Source: Halegenticoccus soli (GTDB lineage: Archaea > Halobacteriota > Halobacteria > Halobacteriales > Haloferacaceae). Taken from it: a stretch of DNA of 64,000 nucleotides. The notes beneath the pieces were generated by a model. It did no database searches, was not told the DNA's origin, and was given only the letters and a program-made list of their open reading frames with translations. The DNA lies in the NCBI RefSeq assembly GCF_002844195.1, contig NZ_PEND01000007.1, positions 1-64,000 on the forward strand. Reading direction: 5' to 3'. Shown one piece after another: positions 51,074 through 60,337 of this stretch (within the stretch, counting starts at the first letter, position 1; every line of letters starts with the position of its first letter). The position numbers and the translations under genes are program-made.

Positions 51074-51949
51074 ATGTCCCTCACCGACCGCGCCCGCGGG
51101 CTGCTCGAACTCACCCGCCCGGGGAACGCCGTCGCGGCCGGCGTGCTCACGTTCACGGGCGCGTACGTCGGTGACGACATCTTCGGCGCGCTCTGGCCGG
51201 TCGCGCTGGCGGTCGCCGCGACCGCGTTCGCCACCGGCGCCGGGAACGCCGTCAACGACTACTTCGACCGCGAGATCGACCGCATCAACCGGCCGGATCG
51301 CCCGATCCCCCGCGGCGCGGTGTCCCCCCGCGGGGCGCTCCTGTTCAGCGCGGCGCTCTTTCTCGCCGCGACCGCCTGCGCGGTCCAGCTCCCGGCGGCG
51401 GCCATCGCCATCGCGGTCGTGAACCTCGCGGCGCTCGTCGCCTACACGAAGCTGTTCAAGGGGCTCCCCGGGATCGGGAACGCCGTCGTGGCGTACCTCA
51501 CCGGCTCCGCGTTCCTCTTCGGCGACGCCGCGGTCCCGACGAACGACGGGGGCGGGCCGTTCTCGTCCGCCACGCTCGTGCTGTTCGCCCTCGCGGCGGT
51601 CGCGACGCTCACCCGCGAGATCGTAAAGGACGTGGAGGACGTGGCGGGCGACCGCGAGGAGGGGCTCAGGACCCTCCCCATCGCCATCGGCGAGCGCCCG
51701 GCGCTCTGGCTCGGCGTGGTCGCGATGGTCCTCGCCGCGGCGGCGAGCGTCCTCCCGTACCTCCGCGGGACGTTCGGCCCCGTCTACCTGGCGCTCGTCG
51801 TGCCCGCGGACGCCGTCATGGTCGGCGCGGCGCTGCGGTCCTTCCGCGACCCGACCGGGAGCCAGCGGCGGCTGAAGCACGGCATGTTTCTCGCGGCGGG
51901 CGCTTTCATCGCGGGGCGAACCGCCGCCATCCTGGGATTCGGCGCGTGA
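51074..51949 (+). CDS. geranylgeranylglycerol-phosphate geranylgeranyltransferase (UbiA family)
   Basis: DGGGP synthase adds the second geranylgeranyl chain to sn-glycerol-1-phosphate in archaeal lipid synthesis. The 291-aa membrane protein has the two Asp-rich sites GNAVNDYFDREIDRINRPDRPIP and REIVKDVEDVAGDREEGLRTLPI, typical of the archaeal DGGGPS clade rather than MenA. About eight helices are visible. The start at 51074 is fixed by the TATA box. It is the second UbiA protein of the window beside menA. Confidence 0.92.
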   Translation: MSLTDRARGLLELTRPGNAVAAGVLTFTGAYVGDDIFGALWPVALAVAATAFATGAGNAVNDYFDREIDRINRPDRPIPRGAVSPRGALLFSAALFLAATACAVQLPAAAIAIAVVNLAALVAYTKLFKGLPGIGNAVVAYLTGSAFLFGDAAVPTNDGGGPFSSATLVLFALAAVATLTREIVKDVEDVAGDREEGLRTLPIAIGERPALWLGVVAMVLAAAASVLPYLRGTFGPVYLALVVPADAVMVGAALRSFRDPTGSQRRLKHGMFLAAGAFIAGRTAAILGFGA

Positions 51950-52087
51950 GCGGTTGCACCGGGTGAGATAATCAAAAAGAATATTACCGGTTCAGCGTAT
52001 CTTCCCACCAGTTGATGACTTCCGGTGAGACGGAGCGTCACACGGACGGACGCGCAGAGCCTTTCGCTCCGGTGACGAGGCGCCCGT

Positions 52088-52699
52088 ATGTATGATCTCG
52101 GCCCACCCTTCGACGCTTCGGTCGAACCGGGAACGAACGTTCTGGTGTCCGGACCGCCGCTGACCGGAAAGCGGGCGCTGGCGCTCGACATCCTCGCCGA
52201 GGGAACCAGGCGAAACGAGGGTGCGATCGTCGTGACGACGAAGGACAACGCGAGCAGGGTGCTCGACGACTACGCCGAGCGGATCGCGTACGCCGGCAAG
52301 CCCGTCGCGGTGGTGGACTGCGTCACGCGCCAGCAGGGGATCGGCGACGTCCGCGACGAAGAGCGCGTCAAGTACACGTCGTCCCCCGTCGACATGACGG
52401 GAATCGGAATCAAGCTCTCGGAGTTCCTCCAGACGTTCTACCGCGAGCGACGCGTCGAGCGGAACCGGATCATGGTCCACTCGCTCTCGACGCTTCTCAT
52501 GTACTCGAACGTCCAGACCGTGTTCCGGTTCCTCCACGTGTTCACCGGCCGCGTCCAGAGCGTCGACGGCCTGGGGCTGTTCTGCATCGACTCGACGGCC
52601 CACGACGACCGGACGATGAACACGCTCAAGCAGCTGTTCGACGGGATCGTCGAAACGGAGGAGGGCTCGCGCCCGGCGCTTCGGCTCGCGCGCGACTGA
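52088..52699 (+). CDS. RecA-superfamily ATPase-like protein
   Basis: This 203-aa protein has a P-loop variant GPPLTGKRALALDIL near residue 22. DEERVKYTSSPVDMTGIGIKLSEFL, NRIMVHSLSTLLMYSNVQTVFRFLHVFTG and LFCIDSTAHDD (a Walker-B-like strand ending in Asp) follow. It is a KaiC/RadA-related domain common in haloarchaea, which I recall as DUF7504. The family often sits by signalling genes, but here it is alone. The catalytic Glu after the Walker-B strand is not obvious, so activity is uncertain. Confidence 0.82.
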   Translation: MYDLGPPFDASVEPGTNVLVSGPPLTGKRALALDILAEGTRRNEGAIVVTTKDNASRVLDDYAERIAYAGKPVAVVDCVTRQQGIGDVRDEERVKYTSSPVDMTGIGIKLSEFLQTFYRERRVERNRIMVHSLSTLLMYSNVQTVFRFLHVFTGRVQSVDGLGLFCIDSTAHDDRTMNTLKQLFDGIVETEEGSRPALRLARD

Positions 52700-52740
52700 A
52701 CCGCCGAACGCTTTTAGCCGACGGCGACCTCCGGTAGAAC

Positions 52741-53163
52741 ATGCCAGTCACCACCGACGACGGGCTGCGGGAGCTGCTGGAACTCGATACCGTCGCGGTC
52801 GTCGGCTGCTCGTCGACGCCCGGGAAGGCCGCCCACGAGATACCCGCGTACCTCCAGCGACACGGGTACGACGTCATCCCCGTCAACCCGTACGCCGACG
52901 AGATCCTGGGTCGGGAGGCCTACGACTCGCTCGCCGACGTCGAAGAGGAGATCGACCTCGTGGACGTGTTCCGGCCGAGCGAGGAGGTCCCCGGCGTCGT
53001 CGATCAGGTCATCGAGCGCAAGGAGGAACGAGGTGACGTGCGGGCGATCTGGCTGCAGCTCGGCATCGAACACGACGGGGCCGCCGCCCGCGCCGAGGAG
53101 GCCGGCCTCCGGATCGTGCAGGACCGCTGCATGAAGGTCGAACACGGCCGCCTCGTCCGCTGA
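52741..53163 (+). CDS. CoA-binding domain protein (YccU-like)
   Basis: This 140-aa single Rossmann domain has LDTVAVVGCSSTPGKAAHEIPAYLQRHGYDVIPVNPYADEILG, LVDVFRPSEEVPGVVDQVIE and IWLQLGIEHDGAAARAEEAGLRIVQDRCMKVEH. The fold is that of the succinyl-CoA synthetase alpha-subunit CoA-binding domain. Stand-alone forms have no proven reaction. CTTTTAGCC about 27 nt upstream indicates a leaderless message. Confidence 0.92.
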   Translation: MPVTTDDGLRELLELDTVAVVGCSSTPGKAAHEIPAYLQRHGYDVIPVNPYADEILGREAYDSLADVEEEIDLVDVFRPSEEVPGVVDQVIERKEERGDVRAIWLQLGIEHDGAAARAEEAGLRIVQDRCMKVEHGRLVR

Positions 53164-53220
53164 CGGGACCCGGCGCAGACCGGAACCGGCACGACCCCGC
53201 GGCCGAACCGCCACGCTCCG

Positions 53221-54201
53221 CTACCCCTCCCACTCGTCGAACGACCCGTAGATCCCCTTCGAGAGGTAGCGCTCGCTGGAATCGGGGAAGACCGTCACGA
53301 CGGTGTCGTGGGGGGCGTCGATCGCCCCGTCGCGGATCCGCCGGGCGACCTCGCGCGCGGCGACGCTGTTCGCCGCGGCGCTGGAGGCGACGAGCTGTCC
53401 CTCCTCGCGGGCGAGCCGCTGGACTTCGGCGTGCGTCCGCCGGTCCGACACCTGGACGACTTCGTCCACGAGGTCGGGCTCGAACAGCTCGTTCGTCGCC
53501 GGGTCGTGGGTGCCGATCCCCTCCGTCTTGTACTCCTCCTCCTCGACGTCGCGACCGAGGACCGTGGCGTACAGGGACCCCTCCGGCTCGACGGCGACGA
53601 CGTGCGTGTCGGGGTGCCGCTCGCGCCCGTAGCGCGCCACGCCCATGAGCGTCCCCGCCGTGCCGCAGCCGGCGACGACGGCGCCGACCTCGCCGTCGAG
53701 GGCCTCGTACACCTCGGGACCCGTCGTCGCGTAGTGCGCCTCGGTGTTCAGGGGGTTGGAGAACTGCTGCGGGACGACGGCGTCGTCGAGCTCCTCGGCG
53801 AGTTCGTGCGCGCGGTCTATCGCCCCGCCCATCCCGTCTTCGGTCGGGGTGTTTATCACCTCCGCGCCGAGGGCGCGCATGAGCTGCTGCTTTTCGACGC
53901 TGAAGCGCTCGGGGACGACGAACACCGCGTCGAGTCCGAGCCGGCCGGCCGCCACGGCGATGCCGATGCCCGTGTTGCCGGCGGTCGGCTCGATCACCGT
54001 CCCGCCCGGTCGCAGCGTCCCCGCTTCGAGCATCCGTTCGAGCATGTACTTCCCAATGCGGTCCTTGACGCTCGCGCCCGGGTTGAACGACTCCAGCTTG
54101 GCGTAGACGGGGACTTCCTCCGGCGCGGCGTGAACCGCCACGAGTGGCGTCCTCCCGATCGTGTCCAGCACCGACGACAGCGGCTCCCGGTGGGTCGTCA
54201 T
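53221..54201 (-). CDS. PLP-dependent cysteine synthase-like enzyme
   Basis: This 326-aa fold-type II enzyme has FNPGASVKDRIGKYMLERM with the PLP Lys, PTAGNTGIGIAVAA (substrate loop TAGNTG), GCGTAGTLMGVARYGRE (phosphate loop) and VVTVFPDSSERYLSKGIYG. It matches the O-acetyl- or O-phosphoserine sulfhydrylase / cystathionine beta-synthase group. There is no CBS or haem domain. The acyl donor is not decided by sequence. It faces the CoA-binding gene tail-to-tail. Confidence 0.92.
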   Translation of the reverse strand: MTTHREPLSSVLDTIGRTPLVAVHAAPEEVPVYAKLESFNPGASVKDRIGKYMLERMLEAGTLRPGGTVIEPTAGNTGIGIAVAAGRLGLDAVFVVPERFSVEKQQLMRALGAEVINTPTEDGMGGAIDRAHELAEELDDAVVPQQFSNPLNTEAHYATTGPEVYEALDGEVGAVVAGCGTAGTLMGVARYGRERHPDTHVVAVEPEGSLYATVLGRDVEEEEYKTEGIGTHDPATNELFEPDLVDEVVQVSDRRTHAEVQRLAREEGQLVASSAAANSVAAREVARRIRDGAIDAPHDTVVTVFPDSSERYLSKGIYGSFDEWEG

Positions 54202-54244
54202 CGTGCTGGCAAAAGTTGCCCCGGCCCGTTAAGTTTGTTATCCG

Positions 54245-54640
54245 CTACTCGTCGGCGGTCGTCGGCGCGTCCGTACCCTCCGAGCCGGTCGTCGCGCCGT
54301 CGGGGTCCGATTCGTCCGTCCCGGCGGTCGATCCACCCGTTCCGGCGGTCGTCGCGTCCGCGTCCGTCGCCGTCGCGTCCCCCGCTGTCCGCTCCGCCTC
54401 CTCGATGTGCGCCTTCGCCTTCACGGCGTCGAGGTCGACGCCCTGTTCCTCCGCGATCGCTTCGAGGATGGCGCGCTGTTCGGCGACTTCGGCTTCGAGG
54501 CTCCCGACGCGCTCTCGCGTGTCCGCGACCGTCCGCTGGGTCTCCTTGACCTGCTCGCGGACCTCGTTCAGGCGCTTGTACACGTCCTCGGCCATGTCCG
54601 TCACCTTCTGGAGCGTTCTGGCGGTGTTTCCGAGTCCCAT
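54245..54640 (-). CDS. DUF5798-type coiled-coil protein
   Basis: This 131-aa protein has a helical coiled-coil N-terminal half: TARTLQKVTDMAEDVYKRLNEVREQVKETQRTVADTRERVGSLEAEVAEQRAILEAIAEEQG. The C-terminal half is a disordered Ala/Thr/Asp-rich tail. It matches the haloarchaeal DUF5798 family by its conserved start. The function is unknown; it may bind or organise nucleic acid or membrane proteins. It lies just upstream of the cysteine synthase-like gene (43 nt) and may share its transcript. Confidence 0.85.
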   Translation of the reverse strand: MGLGNTARTLQKVTDMAEDVYKRLNEVREQVKETQRTVADTRERVGSLEAEVAEQRAILEAIAEEQGVDLDAVKAKAHIEEAERTAGDATATDADATTAGTGGSTAGTDESDPDGATTGSEGTDAPTTADE

Positions 54641-54856
54641 ATCCCCGCATTCGTCGCCTCCCTTGTGTGCGTTCCGCTTGCCCGTCGACGTCCACCCTCC
54701 CTCCGAGAGGCGCGCCAGAGAACTCGCGAGTGGAACGTACGGGTCTTCGAATCGCCGGTCCTTCCAACCGCCGAGACGGGTGAGACCGGAGAGATTGGAG
54801 GGAACGGAGAGAGCGGAGAGCGGAGCGCTTTTGCGCGTGCCCCCGGAGTGGGGGAC

Positions 54857-55651
54857 ATGGGCAAGCCCCGGATCCTGCTGACGAACGACGACGGCATCGG
54901 GAGCGTCGGGTTCCGCGCGCTCTACGACGGGCTCTCGGCGGTCGCGGACGTGACGGCCGTCGCGCCGGCCACAGACCAGAGCGCGGTCGGCCGGGCGCTG
55001 TCCCGCGAGGTGACCGTCTCCGATCACGAACTCGGCTACGTCCTCGACGGCACGCCGGCCGACTGCACGGTCGTCGGACTGGAGACGCTCTGCTCGGACG
55101 TCGATCTCGTCGTCGCCGGTTGCAACAAGGGGGCGAACCTCGGGGCGTACGTCCTCGGCCGGTCGGGGACGATCAGCGCGGCGGTGGAGGCGACGTTCTT
55201 CGGCGTCCCCGCGATCGCGGTCTCGCTGTACGTCCCCGGCGGCGACGTCTCGTGGACCGAAGCCGCGACCGACACCGAGGACTACCGGGAGGCGACGGAC
55301 GCGACGGCGTACCTCGTCGAACACGCACTCGGCGCGGGGGTCTTCGAGGAGGCCGAGTACCTGAACGTCAACGCGCCGATGCCGAACGAGACCCCCGCGA
55401 GGATGGCCATCACGCGCCCCTCGACGCTGTACGACATGACCGCCACGCGCGAGTCGGACGGCGTCCGACTGCGGGACCGCGTGTGGGATCGGATGCGCGA
55501 GGGCGACCTGCCGGACCCGGACGGCACTGACCGCCGGGCGGTCGTCGACGGGAACGTGAGCGTCTCGCCGCTGACCGCGCCGCACACGACGAAACACCAC
55601 GACTCGCTGGACAGGCTCGCCGAGTCGTACCGGTCGGAGTCGAGGGAATAA
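54857..55651 (+). CDS. surE: 5'/3'-nucleotidase SurE
   Basis: This 264-aa metal-dependent phosphatase acts on nucleoside monophosphates and other small phosphates. The hallmark ILLTNDDGIGSVGFRALYDGL contains the two metal-binding Asp residues. VTAVAPATDQSAVGRALS, DGTPADCTVVGLETL and DLVVAGCNKGANLGAYVLGRSGTISAAVEATFFGVPAIAVS follow. A C-terminal extension ends with HTTKHHDSLDRLAESY. GCTTTTGCG 26 nt upstream fits a leaderless start. Confidence 0.95.
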   Translation: MGKPRILLTNDDGIGSVGFRALYDGLSAVADVTAVAPATDQSAVGRALSREVTVSDHELGYVLDGTPADCTVVGLETLCSDVDLVVAGCNKGANLGAYVLGRSGTISAAVEATFFGVPAIAVSLYVPGGDVSWTEAATDTEDYREATDATAYLVEHALGAGVFEEAEYLNVNAPMPNETPARMAITRPSTLYDMTATRESDGVRLRDRVWDRMREGDLPDPDGTDRRAVVDGNVSVSPLTAPHTTKHHDSLDRLAESYRSESRE

Positions 55652-55696
55652 CGCCGAACCGCCCGCACCACCGGGCGCGCCGCTGCGAATGAGATA

Positions 55697-55706
55697 CGCC
55701 TTTTAC
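55697..55706 (+). promoter_or_regulatory. TATA box of the exchanger gene
   Basis: GCCTTTTACC is centred about 27 nt before the GTG at 55730. Confidence 0.55.
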
Positions 55707-55729
55707 CGTGTACTGATACCCTCCTCACC

Positions 55730-56737
55730 GTGAACGGACTCCTCGCCTATCTCGTTCTGGTGATCGCCGCGACCGCCGTCATCTGGAAGGGCAGCGAGCT
55801 CCTCGAACGGTCCGCCGAGCGCCTCAGCAAGTACTACGGCTTACCGGTCGCGGTCCACGGAGCCGTCGTCGTCGCGGTCGGATCGAGCTTCCCCGAACTC
55901 AGCTCCGTCGTCATCAGCACGCTCCTCCACGGCGAGTTCTCCCTCGGGGTCGGAGCCATCGTCGGGAGCGCCATCTTCAACCTGCTCGTCATCCCGGCGC
56001 TCTCTGCGCTCTCCAGCGAGGAGCTCGAAGCGACCCGCGACATCGTCCACAAGGACGCCCAGTTCTACATCATCAGCGTTCTGGTCCTGTTCATCACGTT
56101 CTCCCTCGGCGCGACCTACGTGCCCGGCGGGACGAACACGGCGGCGATCCTCACCCCGGCGCTCGTCCTCATTCCGCTCGCCACGTACGGCATCTACGTC
56201 TTTCTGCAGTACCAGGACACCCGCGACCACGTGACCGCCGAAGCCGTCGACGTGGATCCGCGCCGCGAGTGGGGAACGCTCGCCGTCTCCCTCGTCGTCA
56301 TCGCCGTCGGCGTCGAGGGGGTCGTCCGCGCCGCCCTCGGCTTCGGCGAGCTGTTCGGCACGCCGAGCTTCCTGTGGGGGCTGACCGTCATCGCCGCCGC
56401 GACGAGCCTGCCCGACGCGTTCATCAGCGTCCGCGCGGCCAAGAACGACGCGAGCGTCACGAGCCTCACGAACGTCCTCGGGAGCAACACGTTCAACCTC
56501 CTGGTCGCGATCCCCGTCGGCGTCCTCCTCGCGGGATCCGCCACCGTCAACTTCCTCACGGCCATCCCGATGATGGGCTTTCTCGCGTTCGCGACGCTCG
56601 TGTTCGTCGTCTTCACCCGCACCCACCTGGAGCTCACCGACCGCGAAGCGTACGCGCTCCTCGGGCTGTACGCGGCGTTCCTCGCCTGGATGACGCTCGA
56701 AACGGTCGGCGTCATCGACACCGTGCGGGGCGTCTGA
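55730..56737 (+). CDS. sodium/calcium exchanger family protein
   Basis: This 335-aa protein of about ten helices has two inverted halves, each carrying an alpha-repeat. These are VAVGSSFPELSSVVISTLLHGEFSLGVGAIVGSAIFNLLVIPAL in the first half, and VIAAATSLPDAFISVRAAKNDASVTSLTNVLGSNTFNLLVAIPVG in the second. Glu and Asp at the S-x-P-E/D positions bind Ca2+. It exchanges Ca2+ for Na+ or H+ across the membrane. It starts at GTG, with the N-terminus opening straight into the first helix. Confidence 0.94.
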   Translation: MNGLLAYLVLVIAATAVIWKGSELLERSAERLSKYYGLPVAVHGAVVVAVGSSFPELSSVVISTLLHGEFSLGVGAIVGSAIFNLLVIPALSALSSEELEATRDIVHKDAQFYIISVLVLFITFSLGATYVPGGTNTAAILTPALVLIPLATYGIYVFLQYQDTRDHVTAEAVDVDPRREWGTLAVSLVVIAVGVEGVVRAALGFGELFGTPSFLWGLTVIAAATSLPDAFISVRAAKNDASVTSLTNVLGSNTFNLLVAIPVGVLLAGSATVNFLTAIPMMGFLAFATLVFVVFTRTHLELTDREAYALLGLYAAFLAWMTLETVGVIDTVRGV

Positions 56738-56900
56738 CGGGTCCCGGGTCCCCCGCGTCAGCCCCGATCGAACGGGCCTCACTCCCGGCCGCGGGTGTCA
56801 CTCGCGATCGAGCGGGCGCTACTCTCGTTCGCGCACGTCCCGCTTTCGCTCGGGTAGTGAGGATGTGAAGACTGAACTTCCGAGTCGGCGACGGTCACTT

Positions 56901-57707
56901 ATGGGCGAAAAAGAGGCCATCGAACGGGTGGCCGACCCGGCGACCGTCTCGTCGCTCGCGGCCGATCTCCGCGATCTCGGGGTTCGGGAGGGCGACGCGC
57001 TCCTGGTCCACTCCTCGCTGAGCGCGCTCGGGTGGGTCTGCGGCGGCGCGCAGGCGGTCGTCGACGCGCTGCGGGAGGCCGTGACCGATTCAGGGACGCT
57101 CGTGATGCCGACCCACACCGGGCAGTACACCGATCCGGCGGGCTGGTCGAACCCGCCCGTCCCCGAGGCGTGGGTCGACGTGATCCGGGACGCGATGCCG
57201 CCGTTCCGCCCGGACGTCACGCCGACGCGGGGGATGGGCGCGATTCCGGAGTGCTTCCGGAACTACCCCGACGTCGTTCGAAGCGAACACCCGGAGGTCT
57301 CGTTCGCCGCGTGGGGGGCGGACGCCCAATCGATCGCGACCGGTCACGGGTTCGACTACGGACTCGGAGAGAACTCGCCGCTCGCGCGCGTCTACGAGCG
57401 CAACGGCGACGTTCTCCTCCTCGGCGTCGGGCACGACAGCAACACGTCCCTCCACCTCGCCGAGTATCGGGCCGACGTTCCGAAAGAGACGGCCGAGTGC
57501 GGCGCGCCGGTTCTCGAAGGCGGGCGACGCCGCCGCGTCGAGTACGAGGACATCGAGACGAGCACGGACGACTTCCCCGACCTCGGGGCCGAGTTCGAGC
57601 GGCGAATCGGGCTCGCGGAGGGCCGCGTCGGCGACGCGGACGCCAAGCTGGCGAGCCAGCGGGCGCTCGTCGACTTCGCGGTCGAGTGGTTCGAGGCGAA
57701 CCGCTGA
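56901..57707 (+). CDS. aminoglycoside N3-acetyltransferase-like protein
   Basis: This 268-aa protein is of the AAC(3)/YokD fold: GDALLVHSSLSALGWVCGGAQAVVDALREAV, LVMPTHTGQYTDPAGWSNPPVP, PTRGMGAIPECFRNYPDVVRSEHPEVSFAAWG and LLLGVGHDSNTSLHLAEYRA. The His of SEHP and GVGHDSNT match the acetyl-CoA and substrate region. Archaeal ribosomes are mostly insensitive to these drugs, so the real substrate is probably another amine. The start at 56901 is preferred over 56865. Confidence 0.9.
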   Translation: MGEKEAIERVADPATVSSLAADLRDLGVREGDALLVHSSLSALGWVCGGAQAVVDALREAVTDSGTLVMPTHTGQYTDPAGWSNPPVPEAWVDVIRDAMPPFRPDVTPTRGMGAIPECFRNYPDVVRSEHPEVSFAAWGADAQSIATGHGFDYGLGENSPLARVYERNGDVLLLGVGHDSNTSLHLAEYRADVPKETAECGAPVLEGGRRRRVEYEDIETSTDDFPDLGAEFERRIGLAEGRVGDADAKLASQRALVDFAVEWFEANR

Positions 57708-57820
57708 GAGACCGGTGCGCGGTTTACGGGGTCGCGGCGGACGGTCAGCGGGACGGAAAGCGAGCCCCTCCATCCCGTCGTCCGGAGAAATCCGCCCGAA
57801 TCGCGGAAACACCAAGACGT

Positions 57821-58528
57821 ATGTCGGAGCCTCGTTTCTGCACCGGTATGCATCGGGCATTCGTGGAGCTACTCCGGAGCAACGCGAACCACGCGAGCGA
57901 GTTCGAATCCCGGTTCGACGACGTGCAGGACGCCCAGCACCCGGACGTCGTCACCGTCTGTTGCTCGGATTCCCGCGTCCTCCAGGACCACATCTGGGTG
58001 AACGACGAACCCGGACGCGTCTTCACGTGCGGCAACATCGGGAACCGCGTCGTGCAGCGGACCGACGCCGGCGAGGCGGTCTCCGGAGACGTGCTCTACC
58101 CGGTCGAACACACCGGGACGGACACCGTCGTCGTCGTGGGACACACGGGTTGCGGTGCCGTCACGGCGACGTACGACGATCTGACGCGCGGAATTTCGGA
58201 ACCGGCCGGGATCGAGCACTGCCTCGGGCTGTTGAAACCCCGCCTCGAAGCGGGCGTCGACTCGCTCCCCTCGGACGTGAGCCGAGCGGAGGCCGTGAAC
58301 CGGCTCGTCGAGTACAACGTCGATCGGCAGGTCGAGTTCCTCGTTGAGAGCGACGACATCCCCGACGACGTCGAGGTCGTCGGCGTCGTCTACGACTTCC
58401 AGGACGTGTACTCCGGGCGTCGGGGGGAAGTCCACGTCATCAACGTCGACGGGGAAACGGACGTCGAGACGCTGCGAGACGAACACCCGGAAATCGACTC
58501 GCGGATCGAGCGGCTCTGGGAGTACTGA
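57821..58528 (+). CDS. beta-class carbonic anhydrase
   Basis: This 235-aa enzyme interconverts CO2 and bicarbonate. The zinc ligands are Cys48 (VCCSDSRV), His108 and Cys111 (VVGHTGCGAV). The Asp50-Arg52 dyad of CSDSR is intact, so it should be active. It begins MSEPRFCTGMHRAFVELLR. A start at the Met at 57848 would still leave the fold complete. The C-terminal VVYDFQDVYSGRRGEVHVINVDGE is conserved in the clade. It is the last ordinary chromosomal gene before the mobile-element region. Confidence 0.93.
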   Translation: MSEPRFCTGMHRAFVELLRSNANHASEFESRFDDVQDAQHPDVVTVCCSDSRVLQDHIWVNDEPGRVFTCGNIGNRVVQRTDAGEAVSGDVLYPVEHTGTDTVVVVGHTGCGAVTATYDDLTRGISEPAGIEHCLGLLKPRLEAGVDSLPSDVSRAEAVNRLVEYNVDRQVEFLVESDDIPDDVEVVGVVYDFQDVYSGRRGEVHVINVDGETDVETLRDEHPEIDSRIERLWEY

Positions 58529-58557
58529 CCCCGGAAGCGCCCTCCCTTCCGGAGGTC

Positions 58558-58737
58558 TGCCATCGACGGAATATGAACAGGACAGTCAACGTGGCGATCA
58601 AACGGAAATTCGGTGCGGTCGTGCGGTCGTGCCGCTGGTGGAAGCAGTTCCGCGAACACGTCCTCAAGTGCGTCGTTCACAACCTGGAACGAAGCCTCCT
58701 CTCTCACACGAAGACTACCAATGTCAGTGGTCTGAGA
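58558..58737 (+). pseudogene. decayed C-terminal end of an IS5-like (ISH-type) transposase
   Basis: An open stretch encodes the catalytic-tail pattern HRRNMNRTVNVAIKRKFGAV, then VRSCRWWKQFREHVLKCVVHNLERSLLSHT. This resembles the end of IS5-family haloarchaeal transposases (E/R-x-VN-x-AIKRR-x-G, R-x-WWKQFRE, VHN). Nothing upstream continues the reading frame into the catalytic DDE core, so it is a truncated remnant. The match is by recall of the family tail. Confidence 0.6.
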
Positions 58738-58789
58738 TTCTCGGGCTGCTGGATGCAGAGTGGTGTATTCAGCAGCGACTCGTCTCAGT

Positions 58790-60064
58790 TCATCCCGCGC
58801 CCGAATCGACGAACTCCCCCAGGTCGGCGACGAAGACCTGGCGCCCACCGTTCGGACAGGCGTTAACCGTGACAAAGCGGTGCTCGGGGTCCCAGACGGG
58901 ATGGGGATCGACGCGGAGTTCGTCGTGCGGCCCCGTAAACGGGGGGTCGGTGCGGATCCTGAGGGCAGTCCGTTCCGTCTGTGCCGCCACGTCGACGAGT
59001 CGTAGCGGGATCGTCCCGTCGCCTTCGGCGACGTCTTCGTGCTGATAGGCGTCGGTGACAAACGTGTGGCCGTCGGCGTGGGGGGCTGGATGGCCGCCGC
59101 CAACGATTGTATCGCTGAGCACCTCGTAGCCGCCGCCGTCAGGGTCGACCGACACGAGTCGCATCGGGCCGTCCTCCTCGAGCCGCAGGTTCATCGTGAT
59201 GCGCTCGCCGTCCGGCCGCCAGCAGATGTGATGGCCGCCGCGGTTCCAGGCCTCGACCGGGAGACAGAGCCGGACGTTCGACCCATCGGCGTCGAGTGTG
59301 ACCAGATGCGGGACCCAACGCCAGTAGCCACCCTCGTCGGGCCAGTAGCGGAAGTTCAACATCAACTGGTCGCCGGCGGGATTCCACATCACATGGAAGA
59401 CGTAGTAGGTACCGGGACCGAACGCCGAGCCGTCGAGGTCGAGCGCCTCGACGATGTCCGCGACGGATGCGACGAGTTCGCACTCTCCGGTTTCCGTGTC
59501 GGTTACGTAGACGCCGTCGTCGTCGTCGGCTTCCTCGTAGCGGGACAACGCGTCGTCAGGGACGACGACCCCGTAGCCGTCCTGTGTCACGCGCGTCCCC
59601 AACAGGTTGGGACTGGCCGCCTTCGACCCGTCGGCAGTCACGTCGTAAATCGTCCCTTCGAGCCGAGTTTGGTCACCCGTGGTAGGGTCCAGTTTCACGC
59701 CGTACGGTGTCCAGGTGTCCGTGTTCATGTCATTGAAAAACAGCTGCGCGTCCGATTCGCCCCACTGGAGGTGGGCGCCCATCTGAGTATCCCAGCCCGT
59801 AGTCTTCGCAACCGTCTCGCGCTCGCCGGTCAGGAGGTCCACGACGGAGATTTCCGCGATTTCGCCCGGGTTAGGGAGCCGGTCCTCGCAGGGTAGTTTC
59901 GTGACCGCCAGGTATCGTCCCGAGGGACTGATCGGCGAGGTCTCGAAGAAGCGGTGGATGTAGCCCGTCTCGTCGGGCGTGACACACCAGGTCGGGACCG
60001 CCGGGTCGAACTCACGGTAACGGGGAAAGTGTTTGTCGAGGGTCTCTCGGTCAGGTGTCGGCAT
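58790..60064 (-). CDS. oligogalacturonate lyase-like (PL22) beta-propeller protein
   Basis: This 424-aa seven-bladed propeller protein begins MPTPDRETLDKHFPRYREFD. Notable are TSPISPSGRYLAVTKLP, TGWDTQMGAHLQWGESDAQLFFNDMNTDTW, FRYWPDEGGYWRWVPHLVTLDADGSNVRLCLPVEAWNRGGHHICWRPDGE and VGGGHPAPHADGHTFVTDAYQHED, holding the metal-binding His residues. PL22 enzymes break oligogalacturonates from pectin. No uptake or downstream gene is nearby. Its GC and codon choice are a little lower than neighbours, and it lies between IS remnants, so recent transfer is likely. The start at 60064 is chosen. Confidence 0.85.
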   Translation of the reverse strand: MPTPDRETLDKHFPRYREFDPAVPTWCVTPDETGYIHRFFETSPISPSGRYLAVTKLPCEDRLPNPGEIAEISVVDLLTGERETVAKTTGWDTQMGAHLQWGESDAQLFFNDMNTDTWTPYGVKLDPTTGDQTRLEGTIYDVTADGSKAASPNLLGTRVTQDGYGVVVPDDALSRYEEADDDDGVYVTDTETGECELVASVADIVEALDLDGSAFGPGTYYVFHVMWNPAGDQLMLNFRYWPDEGGYWRWVPHLVTLDADGSNVRLCLPVEAWNRGGHHICWRPDGERITMNLRLEEDGPMRLVSVDPDGGGYEVLSDTIVGGGHPAPHADGHTFVTDAYQHEDVAEGDGTIPLRLVDVAAQTERTALRIRTDPPFTGPHDELRVDPHPVWDPEHRFVTVNACPNGGRQVFVADLGEFVDSGAG

Positions 60065-60190
60065 ACCCGGGGTATGAAGACACGGGCTAAAATGGTTGCA
60101 TTCTTGCGGCAATCCGGATCCTGCGAATCTGCTCGCAGTCCGAGCCCCAGAAATACCGCCTCCCGGAACGCCACCGACAGTTTATGGAAG

Positions 60191-60194
60191 TTAC
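60191..60194 (+). other. TTAC, likely left-end target of the IS1341-type element
   Basis: TTAC directly precedes the left end. IS608-type elements insert after TTAC, and TnpB of that group would recognise the same tetranucleotide as its TAM. Confidence 0.5.
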
Positions 60195-60204
60195 AAGGCT
60201 AAAA

Positions 60205-60224
60205 CCCCGCCCTTCAGGGCGGGG
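60205..60224 (+). repeat. left-end subterminal hairpin
   Basis: CCCCGCCC-TTCA-GGGCGGGG is a perfect 8-bp stem with a 4-nt loop. It is the structure bound by TnpA at the left end. Confidence 0.8.
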
Positions 60225-60337
60225 ATACAGCCGACAATTTCTACACAACCCGCCGTCGCTGTCACTGTCGGATATTCCACGTCTCAGTCGTTACTTTTAA
60301 TACAGTAATTCCAATAAGTGCTTATGAATACTGTTCG